Positions 1 to 5,149 of a stretch of DNA of 6,388 nucleotides are shown here, piece after piece. Source of the stretch: Acidimicrobiaceae bacterium. GTDB lineage: Bacteria > Actinomycetota > Acidimicrobiia > Acidimicrobiales > Salinilacustritrichaceae. The notes below the pieces were generated by a model. The model made no database searches. It saw only the letters and a program-made list of their open reading frames with translations, and had not been told where the DNA came from. The first letter of the stretch is position 1. The number at the start of each line of letters is the position of its first letter. The DNA lies in the NCBI GenBank assembly GCA_003476595.1, contig DMTU01000352.1, forward strand, positions 1 through 6,388. Reading direction: 5' to 3'. The position numbers and the translations under genes are program-made.

Positions 1-116
1 ACCAGCGTGTGACCGGCCTCGGAGCCGGCCTTGAGGGCGCCGAACACCGAGCGGGGGAGGATCTTCTCGGCGCGCTGCCGGGCGATCTCGACGCTCTCGA
101 ACCACTTGTGTGCCAT
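1..116 (-). CDS. mftD: MftD-like FMN-dependent alpha-hydroxy-acid oxidase family protein (pre-mycofactocin synthase-like), N-terminal fragment
   Basis: Only the first 38 codons lie in the window; the gene runs off the left edge. The minus strand reads MAHKWFESVEIARQRAEKIL then PRSVFGALKAGSEAGHTL. From memory this matches the N-terminus of mycobacterial MftD (WFETVA..AQ.RAK.RLPKSVY.AL.AGSEKG.T), which generic lactate or glycolate oxidases do not share. MftD is a cytoplasmic FMN enzyme that oxidatively deaminates the cyclised MftA-derived intermediate to give the redox-active dione pre-mycofactocin. The ATG at 114-116 is preceded by GAGGA (126-130 on the complement) with a 9-nt spacer, which supports this start. 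In classical clusters mftC lies directly upstream of mftD. Here a 326-bp non-coding stretch and a P450 lie upstream instead, so the gene is either a detached mftD or a family paralog. The catalytic and FMN-binding parts are outside the window, so the family call is good but the exact role is less certain. Confidence 0.62.
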   Translation of the reverse strand, partial: MAHKWFESVEIARQRAEKILPRSVFGALKAGSEAGHTL

Positions 117-194
117 CGCTGCGGATCCTCTGCTGGTCGACGTCGTTGGGGTGTCCGGACTCTCACCCGTCGCCGCCGGCCGCGGCGTCCGCGT

Positions 195-217
195 GACACA
201 CTGCCAGGCGTGTCTCG
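195..217 (-). promoter_or_regulatory. Candidate operator upstream of the MftD-like gene (GACACA-N8-CGTGTCTCG)
   Basis: The plus strand carries GACACA at 195-200 and CGTGTCTCG at 209-217. The cores GACAC (195-199) and GTGTC (210-214) form a 5-bp inverted repeat with a 10-bp spacer. The same two blocks occur upstream of the P450 with a spacer of one base. The element ends 78 bp before the MftD-like start codon, a plausible position for regulator binding. No regulator is encoded in the window, so its function is inference. Confidence 0.3.
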
Positions 218-384
218 CGAGGGGCAAGCGGTCGAGACGGGGAACGTGTACGACCAGGCTCCACGTACGGGCCGCCGCCCTTGGACCCGGGCCGGCTCCC
301 TCGCCATGTGCGCGCGCGTCTTCTACGAGCTCGCGGCGGGGACCGTCGTGCCGACCGGCTCGGCGGCAACCGGGACCTGAGCAA

Positions 385-422
385 CGGCGAAGGGCCGGCC
401 CGACCGGGCCGGCCCTTCGCCG
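385..422 (-). terminator. Hairpin terminator downstream of the P450
   Basis: A perfect 16-bp GC-rich stem (385-400 pairs with 407-422) encloses the six-base loop CGACCG. It starts 20 bp past the P450 stop codon on the minus strand, so it most likely ends that transcript. Only a short TT follows the stem on the minus strand, and there is no T-tract on the plus strand. It is therefore a stem-dominated terminator of the kind common in GC-rich actinobacteria. Its stem shares the GCGAA.GGGCCGG core with the second hairpin at 5063-5108. Confidence 0.75.
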
Positions 423-442
423 GATGCGGTGAGCGTGACGGC

Positions 443-1660
443 CTACGGGACGTCGAAGACGACGGGCACCGTGCGCGGTCCGCGCACCTGCCCGCCCACC
501 CAGGTCACCTTGGCCGGGTCTTCGACCGTGAAGGTCGGCACTCGGTCGAGGAAGGTCTGGATCGCGACCTTCAGCTCCATGCGGGCCAGGTTGGAGCCCA
601 GGCAGCGGTGGATGCCCGAACCGAACGCGAAGTGGCGGTTCCTCTTGCGGTCGATGATGAACTCGTCGGCGCGCTCGAAGTGCTCCGGGTCACGGTTGCC
701 AGCCGGGAAGGCCATGAGGATCTTGTCGCCCTCCTTCATCGGGCAGCCGTTGAACTCCACGTCCTCGGTGACGTAGCGGGCCATCGTCACCGGGCTGTAC
801 ATCCGCAGGATCTCCTCCACCGCGGTGTCCATCAGGTCGGGCTCGTCCCGGAGCCGCTGCTGGTCCTCGGGGTGCGTGGCGAGGTGCCAGAGGCCGGACC
901 CGATGGAGCTCCACGTCGTGTCGATGCCGGCCACGAGGAGGAGGAAGCACGTGCCGAGCAGGTGCATGTCCTCGATCGGTTCACCGTCGACGTCGGACTC
1001 GATCAGCAACGTCAGCAGGTCGTCGGGGCGCTCGCCCTCCGGGATGGCCCGGTGCTCGGCGATGCGCTCGGCGAAGTAGGTGATCAGCTCCTCGAGGGCG
1101 GCACGCGATCGCTCGATGTTCTGGAAGCCCTCCTGGAGGATCTTGACCACCCACTCGGTGAAGCGGTCCTCGTGCTCGACCGGGACGCCGAGCATCGTGG
1201 CGATGATCCGCACCGGGATGTGCTGGGCGTAGTCGGCGGCGGCATCGGCTCGGCCGGTGTGGATGAACTCGTCGATGAGGTCGTTGGCCAAGCCGTGTGT
1301 GATGGGCGTCATCTTGTCGACGGCCGTCGGGCCGAACGCAGGCAGCAGCAGCCGGCGCGCCCAGGTGTGCACGGGCGGGTCGGAGCTGATGGGCGGCGCG
1401 CCGGCGGGCAGCGCCCCCTCGCCGGGCTCGTTGATGGTGACGACGCCGACGTCCCGGGAGGAGAAGTGATCCACGTCGTGCGCGATCTCTGCGATGTCGT
1501 CGTAGCGCACGGGCAGCCATGCCCGGTTGCGCCGCTCCGTGAACGCGATCGGGCAGGAGCCGCGCAGCTCGTCCCACGCCCGCTCCGGCTCGGTGACGTA
1601 GTCAGGATGGAAGATGTCGAAGTCGCTCGCCCAGTCGAGGACGTCGTCGATGATGGTCAT
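443..1660 (-). CDS. Cytochrome P450 (soluble bacterial class I type)
   Basis: A complete 405-residue haem monooxygenase, the usual length for soluble bacterial P450s. All hallmark motifs are present: the I-helix oxygen-activation motif AGIDTT (residues 244-249), the K-helix ExxR as E283-R286, and the haem loop FGSGIHRCLG (346-355) with C353 as the axial thiolate ligand. The segment SSDPPVHTWARR (92-103) is the C-helix region that contacts the haem propionates. There is no membrane anchor, so the enzyme is cytoplasmic. It would need electrons from a ferredoxin and reductase, and neither is in the window. ATG at 1658-1660 follows AAGGGGGG (1664-1671 on the complement), which supports the start. 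It lies on the same strand as the upstream small gene but 101 bp away, with an operator-like palindrome between them, so it probably has its own promoter. The adjoining acyl-CoA genes suggest a role in hydroxylating a hydrophobic catabolic substrate, but the CYP subfamily and substrate cannot be read from the sequence. Confidence 0.96.
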   Translation of the reverse strand: MTIIDDVLDWASDFDIFHPDYVTEPERAWDELRGSCPIAFTERRNRAWLPVRYDDIAEIAHDVDHFSSRDVGVVTINEPGEGALPAGAPPISSDPPVHTWARRLLLPAFGPTAVDKMTPITHGLANDLIDEFIHTGRADAAADYAQHIPVRIIATMLGVPVEHEDRFTEWVVKILQEGFQNIERSRAALEELITYFAERIAEHRAIPEGERPDDLLTLLIESDVDGEPIEDMHLLGTCFLLLVAGIDTTWSSIGSGLWHLATHPEDQQRLRDEPDLMDTAVEEILRMYSPVTMARYVTEDVEFNGCPMKEGDKILMAFPAGNRDPEHFERADEFIIDRKRNRHFAFGSGIHRCLGSNLARMELKVAIQTFLDRVPTFTVEDPAKVTWVGGQVRGPRTVPVVFDVP

Positions 1661-1708
1661 GGACCCCCCTTGTCGCCACCGGACGTCGGCGGCATCGCCA
1701 AGATAGAC

Positions 1709-1724
1709 GACACATCGTGTCTCG
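1709..1724 (-). promoter_or_regulatory. Palindromic candidate operator upstream of the P450 (GACACATCGTGTC)
   Basis: The plus strand has GACAC (1709-1713), a three-base spacer ATC, and GTGTC (1717-1721): a perfect 5-bp inverted repeat of 13 bases. It continues as CGTGTCTCG (1716-1724), identical to the block at 209-217 upstream of the MftD-like gene. The site begins 48 bp upstream of the P450 start codon. A run of five T on the minus strand (1734-1730) and a weak -10-like TATCTT lie on either side, so the palindrome would sit within the P450 promoter. Compact palindromes of this kind are often bound by dimeric repressors such as TetR proteins, but no regulator is present here to test this. 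Confidence 0.4.
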
Positions 1725-1761
1725 TGTGGAAAAACGCGTGCTCGACCACCCTGGGCGCCGG

Positions 1762-2133
1762 TCAGCGGGCGCGACGGTCGAGGAGATCGGCGACCACGAC
1801 CCCTGCGACGGCCGTGGCGGTGCTGGCTCCCACGGCGACCGCCACCGAGCGACGGGCCTCATCCATCAGCCGGTCCTGGACCCGTTCGGTCATGGCGTCG
1901 ACGATCGGTGCGACGAGCGGGTTGTCGAGCAGCCCCGGGTCCATCCCCAGCTCCTCGATCGAGATCCGCCGGATCTCCTCGACGCTCGGCATCGACGCCG
2001 CACCTGCGACCGCGCCCGCCCCCGCGCTGGCCAGGCCGATCAGGAGACCGGCGAGGACTCCTCGTCGCCGCGACGCTCCGGGTGGTCGGTGCTCGTCGTG
2101 CCGGGGGTCCGGCGGCTGTGGGTGGGTGGTCAT
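1762..2133 (-). CDS. Small hypothetical protein with RR-type N-terminus and two hydrophobic segments
   Basis: I do not recognise this 123-residue protein. It has a hydrophilic, Pro/His-rich N-terminus (1-20), then SRRR (21-24) followed by a Gly/Ala-rich hydrophobic stretch (25-48). That stretch could be a Tat-type signal peptide or a first membrane segment. The middle part (50-95) is charged and helical (VEEIRRISIEELGMDPGLLD and onward). A second Ala/Val-rich hydrophobic segment (about 96-118) precedes a basic tail DRRAR. The frame is open further upstream to 2241, but ATG at 2131-2133 is chosen because GAGGAAGG (2140-2147 on the complement) sits 6 nt before it. That start also leaves a normal divergent promoter gap to the acyl-CoA dehydrogenase. 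A small membrane-associated protein is the safest reading. It is transcribed divergently from the acyl-CoA operon and in the same direction as the P450, so it could be co-regulated with either. Confidence 0.68.
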   Translation of the reverse strand: MTTHPQPPDPRHDEHRPPGASRRRGVLAGLLIGLASAGAGAVAGAASMPSVEEIRRISIEELGMDPGLLDNPLVAPIVDAMTERVQDRLMDEARRSVAVAVGASTATAVAGVVVADLLDRRAR

Positions 2134-2139
2134 CGCAGT

Positions 2140-2147
2140 CCTTCCTC
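2140..2147 (-). promoter_or_regulatory. Ribosome-binding site that fixes the small protein's start
   Basis: The complement reads GAGGAAGG, a near-ideal Shine-Dalgarno sequence, six bases before the ATG at 2133. This favours the 123-residue reading over the longer open frame beginning at 2241. Confidence 0.7.
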
Positions 2148-2191
2148 GCCGTCGGCCGGACTCCGTGCGCAGGCCGTCGCCAGGTGCTCTA

Positions 2192-2219
2192 CTACGTCCG
2201 CCAGGGAGCCGCGACGTAG
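2192..2219. promoter_or_regulatory. 28-bp inverted repeat in the divergent promoter region (CTACGTC-N14-GACGTAG)
   Basis: CTACGTC (2192-2198) and its exact reverse complement GACGTAG (2213-2219) are separated by 14 bases, giving half-sites about 21 bp, or two helical turns, apart. That geometry suits a dimeric repressor. The repeat lies between the divergent starts of the small membrane protein (2133) and the acyl-CoA dehydrogenase (2253) and ends 33 bp before the latter. It could therefore control either or both genes. A weak -10-like TAGAAC (2217-2222) overlaps the right arm. The regulator is unknown; TetR-family control of fatty acid catabolism genes is common in actinobacteria. Confidence 0.45.
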
Positions 2220-2252
2220 AACGGGTTCCGTCACATGACACGGGGGGTTCCG

Positions 2253-3491
2253 ATGACCGCAGTGGAGATGGCGCCGGCCGAGGCCGGGTCCTGGCTGGAC
2301 GAGGCCTGGGATCCGGAGATGACCGTCGGCGAGTGGTGGCAGCAGCTGGCCGACGCCCGGCTGTCGAACCCGATGCTGCCCGAACCGTGGGGACGGGGGT
2401 GGAGCCGAGCGGAGGCGGCCGCCTTCGCCTCGGCGATGATCGCCAAGGGCGCGCTCGGCCCGCCGGCCGGGATCGGGATGATGCTGGCCGTGCCGACGAT
2501 CCTCGCCCACGGATCGCCCGAGGTCGTCGAGCGCTACGTGCCGCGCATCCTCAACGGCCAGCACGCCTGGTGCCAGCTGTTCTCCGAGCCGGGGGCCGGC
2601 TCCGACCTGGCCGGCCTGCAGTGCCGGGCCGAGCGCGACGGCGAGGAGTGGGTGGTCAACGGCCAGAAGGTGTGGACGTCGGGTGGCCAGTGGGCCGACT
2701 ACGGGATCCTCGTGGCCCGGACCGATCCGGACCAGCCCAAGCACCGAGGTCTCACCTACTTCGCCTTCCCGATGCTCCAGCCCGGCGTGGAGGTGCGGCC
2801 GCTGCGGGAGATGACCGGGCGGGCCATGTTCAACGAGGTGTTCCTGAGCGACGCCCGGGTGCCGGATGCCGACATGATCGGCGACTACAACGACGGCTGG
2901 CGGGTGGCGAACACCACCCTCATGGTCGAGCGGGCCGGCATCGGTGGGGCCAACGCCGCCGCGCCGAGCGCGGCCATCGCCGGCACGGTGGCCGGTCACC
3001 TCGACCGGCCGGCCGGCAGCTTCACCAAGGAGGCGGGCGGCACCACGGCGGGGGCCGTGGGCCGGGGGCGGGTGCGCTGGCTCACCGACCTGGCCCGGGA
3101 GCGGGGCCGGGTTGACGACCCCGTGATCCGTGACGGCCTCGCTCGGCTGCACTCGCTCGTGGAGATCACGACGTGGCACATGGGGCGCATGAAGTCGGGC
3201 AGCGCCGCCACCGGCGGCGAGGGCAACATGGCCAAGATCCGCAACAGCGAGATGCTGGCGCTGGCTCGGGAGCTGGGCTGCACCATCCTCGGCCCGGGCG
3301 CCACGCTGGCCGGGCCCGACGCCCCCACCGGCGGCGAGCTCCAGGAGCTGGTGGTGTTCTCGCCGGCTCCGTCGATCTACGGCGGTACCGACCAGGTGCA
3401 GCGCAACATCATCGGCGAGCGGGTGCTCGGCCTCCCCAAGGAGCCGGGTCCGTCCCGCGACACGCCCTTCCGCGACCTGCTGAAGAACTAG
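2253..3491 (+). CDS. Acyl-CoA dehydrogenase (FadE-like)
   Basis: This 412-residue FAD flavoenzyme of the acyl-CoA dehydrogenase family oxidises an acyl-CoA to the trans-2-enoyl-CoA, passing electrons to an electron-transfer flavoprotein. The helical N-terminal domain covers about residues 1-105. The flavin/substrate signature QLFSEPGAGSDLAGL (108-122) and VNGQKVWTSGG (135-145) mark the beta domain. The C-terminal helical domain ends with SIYGGTDQVQRNIIGERVLG (374-393). At the position of the medium-chain enzyme's catalytic Glu there is Gly (G377). The likely base is E226 in LMVERAGIGG, matching the helix-G Glu of long-chain and isovaleryl-CoA dehydrogenases. ATG at 2253 is preferred over the in-frame ATG at 2235 because GGGGGG (2242-2247) lies 5 bases upstream. 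The segment around 245-290, between E226 and the last helices, is longer than in the mammalian enzymes. It heads a two-gene operon with the acyl-CoA synthetase 10 bp downstream. The substrate chain or ring type is not determinable. Confidence 0.94.
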   Translation: MTAVEMAPAEAGSWLDEAWDPEMTVGEWWQQLADARLSNPMLPEPWGRGWSRAEAAAFASAMIAKGALGPPAGIGMMLAVPTILAHGSPEVVERYVPRILNGQHAWCQLFSEPGAGSDLAGLQCRAERDGEEWVVNGQKVWTSGGQWADYGILVARTDPDQPKHRGLTYFAFPMLQPGVEVRPLREMTGRAMFNEVFLSDARVPDADMIGDYNDGWRVANTTLMVERAGIGGANAAAPSAAIAGTVAGHLDRPAGSFTKEAGGTTAGAVGRGRVRWLTDLARERGRVDDPVIRDGLARLHSLVEITTWHMGRMKSGSAATGGEGNMAKIRNSEMLALARELGCTILGPGATLAGPDAPTGGELQELVVFSPAPSIYGGTDQVQRNIIGERVLGLPKEPGPSRDTPFRDLLKN

Positions 3492-3501
3492 AGGGAGACC
3501 A

Positions 3502-5061
3502 ATGACCACCGAAGAGCCGCTGGGGTTCTGGGCCATCGCCGAGCACGACCCGCACCGCCCGGCGCTGGTCGACCCGACGGGGACCACCTACTCGTACCGC
3601 GAGCTGGACGAGCGGGCGAACCGGGTCGCCAACGGACTGCGGGCCATGGGCCTGCGCCCCGGCGACGGCGTGGCCATCGTGCTGCCCAACGCCGTGCCGT
3701 TCGTCGAGCTGTACCTGGCCGCCATGCAGAGCGGCCTGTACCTCACCTGCATCAACTTCCACCTCACCGGCCCGGAGATCGCCTACATCGCCGACGACTG
3801 CGAGGCCGACGTCCTCGTCGTCGAGGAGCGCTACGCCGCCGCGGCCGTGGCCGCCGCGGCCGAGCTCGCCATCCCGGCCGACCGCCGCTTCGCGGTGGGA
3901 TCCATCGAGGGCTACGCCGCCTACGACGAGATCGCCGAGGGCCAGAGCGAGGAGCGACCGCCGGAGCGCACCGCAGGCACCACGATGCTCTACACCTCCG
4001 GCACCACCGGGAGGCCCAAGGGGGTCCGCCGACCGCTGCCCGGCATCGACCCGAACGACGCCGGCGCCGCTTCGTCGATGCTGTCGATGCTGTTCGACAT
4101 CGTCCCGGGACCGGGCGCCCACCTGGTGGCCGGGCCGCTGTACCACGCCGCGCCGCTCGCCTTCGGCACCGCGGCCCTCCACCTCGGCCAGACCATGGTG
4201 CTGGTGGACCGCTGGACACCAGAGGGGACCCTGCGGCTCATCGAGGAGCACCGCATCACCACCAGCCACATGGTGCCCACCATGTTCCACCGTCTGCTCG
4301 GCCTGCCCGACGAGGAGCGGTCCCGGTACGACACCTCCTCACTTCGCTCGGTGATCCACGCTGCGGCCCCGTGCCCGGTGGAGGTCAAGCGCAAGATGAT
4401 CGAGTGGTGGGGCCCGGTGATCTACGAGTACTACGCCGCCACCGAGGGCGGCGGCGCGTACGTGAAGCCCAAGGACTGGCTGGAGCACCCGGGCACGGTC
4501 GGCCAGCCGTTCCCCGGCGCCACGCTGCGCATCTACGACGAGGAGGGCAACGAGCTGCCTGCCGGCGAGGTCGGCACCATCTACATGGGCCAGCCCGGTG
4601 CCGCCGCGTTCGAGTACTTCAAGGACGAGGAGAAGACGCGGGCCAACCGCCGCGACGGCTTGTTCACCGTGGGCGACATGGGCTACCTGGACCCCGACGG
4701 CTGGCTGTTCCTGTCCGATCGCAAGGCCGACATGATCATCTCCGGCGGGGTCAACATCTACCCCGCCGAGATCGAGGCGGTCCTGCTCGGGCATCCCGAC
4801 GTGGCCGACGTCGCCGTGCTCGGCGTCCCCGACGACGAGTGGGGCGAGCAGGTCAAGGCCGTCATCCAGGCCAAGGATCCGGCCCGAGTGGGCGACGCCT
4901 TCGCGGAGGAGCTCATCGCGTTCTGTCGCGAGCGGCTCGCCGCCTTCAAGTGCCCTCGCTCCGTCGACTTCCGCGACCAGCTGCCGCGGTACCCCACCGG
5001 CAAGCTGTACAAGCGCCTCATCCGCGACGAGTACTGGGCGGATCGCGAGCGCGCCATCTGA
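3502..5061 (+). CDS. Acyl-CoA synthetase (AMP-forming, FadD-like ANL superfamily)
   Basis: A complete 519-residue adenylate-forming ligase, the usual size for this family. It activates a carboxylic acid with ATP to an acyl-adenylate and then transfers it to coenzyme A. Core motifs appear in order: the phosphate-binding loop YTSGTTGRPKG (164-174), the adenine-contact motif YYAATEGGG (310-318), the ribose-binding Asp in TVGDMGYLDPDG (389-400, D392), the hinge SDRKADMIISGGVNIYP (405-421), and PTGKLYKR (498-505) with K501 as the adenylation lysine. There is no signal or membrane segment, so it is cytoplasmic. The start follows AGGGAG (3492-3497) and lies 10 bp after the dehydrogenase stop, so the two genes are almost certainly co-transcribed and likely act on the same pathway. 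A strong terminator begins one base after its stop codon. The family also includes short- and medium-chain, aromatic and steroid side-chain acid ligases, and the chain specificity cannot be fixed here. Confidence 0.95.
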   Translation: MTTEEPLGFWAIAEHDPHRPALVDPTGTTYSYRELDERANRVANGLRAMGLRPGDGVAIVLPNAVPFVELYLAAMQSGLYLTCINFHLTGPEIAYIADDCEADVLVVEERYAAAAVAAAAELAIPADRRFAVGSIEGYAAYDEIAEGQSEERPPERTAGTTMLYTSGTTGRPKGVRRPLPGIDPNDAGAASSMLSMLFDIVPGPGAHLVAGPLYHAAPLAFGTAALHLGQTMVLVDRWTPEGTLRLIEEHRITTSHMVPTMFHRLLGLPDEERSRYDTSSLRSVIHAAAPCPVEVKRKMIEWWGPVIYEYYAATEGGGAYVKPKDWLEHPGTVGQPFPGATLRIYDEEGNELPAGEVGTIYMGQPGAAAFEYFKDEEKTRANRRDGLFTVGDMGYLDPDGWLFLSDRKADMIISGGVNIYPAEIEAVLLGHPDVADVAVLGVPDDEWGEQVKAVIQAKDPARVGDAFAEELIAFCRERLAAFKCPRSVDFRDQLPRYPTGKLYKRLIRDEYWADRERAI

Positions 5062-5062
5062 G

Positions 5063-5111
5063 ACCGCGAAAGGGCCGGTCGCCTCGCAGCGACCGGCCCT
5101 TTCGCGGTTTT
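5063..5111 (+). terminator. Strong intrinsic terminator ending the acyl-CoA operon
   Basis: A perfect 20-bp stem (5063-5082 pairs with 5089-5108) with loop CTCGCA is followed on the plus strand by TTTT (5108-5111). It starts one base after the acyl-CoA synthetase stop codon. It lies in the convergent gap and may also stop minus-strand transcripts from the substrate-binding protein gene, although no T-tract follows on that strand. Confidence 0.9.
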
Positions 5112-5116
5112 CCGGT

Positions 5117-5131
5117 GTGCGTCAGGCGCAC
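5117..5131 (-). terminator. Minor hairpin beyond the substrate-binding protein stop
   Basis: GTGCG (5117-5121) and CGCAC (5127-5131) can pair around the loop TCAGG, 18 bp past the minus-strand stop at 5150. It is short and lacks a T-tract, so it is at most an accessory to the large hairpin at 5063-5108. Confidence 0.25.
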
Positions 5132-5149
5132 GCGGTCACGTCCGGGCCA

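Larger units (their letters stand above)
117..442. other. Intergenic stretch between the MftD-like gene and the P450
   Basis: I see no convincing gene in these 326 bases. The stretch should hold the promoter of the minus-strand MftD-like gene at its left end and the transcription end of the P450 at its right end. It contains a GACAC/GTGTC element (195-217) also found upstream of the P450, and a strong hairpin (385-422). One short plus-strand frame (246 or 306 to 380) has GC-rich third positions and would give a 24- to 44-residue peptide ending GSAATGT, five bases before the hairpin. It has only a weak ribosome-binding site and no recognisable family, so it is not called as a gene. Confidence 0.6.

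Noticed and set aside
2134..2241. Longer start for the small minus-strand protein
   Set aside because: The extra 36 codons are Arg/Gly/Ser-rich, would overlap the 28-bp inverted repeat, and lack a ribosome-binding site as good as the one before 2133.
281..3115. 944-codon open frame on the plus strand
   Set aside because: It runs antisense through the P450 and the small gene and then out of frame through the dehydrogenase. Its product is Arg/Gly/Asp/Val-rich without family motifs, a typical shadow in GC-rich DNA.
2130..3587. 485-codon open frame on the minus strand
   Set aside because: It is antisense to the acyl-CoA dehydrogenase, which has all its family signatures; the minus-strand product is low-complexity His/Gly/Arg-rich.
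3409..4290. 293-codon minus-strand open frame over the synthetase
   Set aside because: It covers the motif-rich acyl-CoA synthetase on the other strand and has no domain features of its own.
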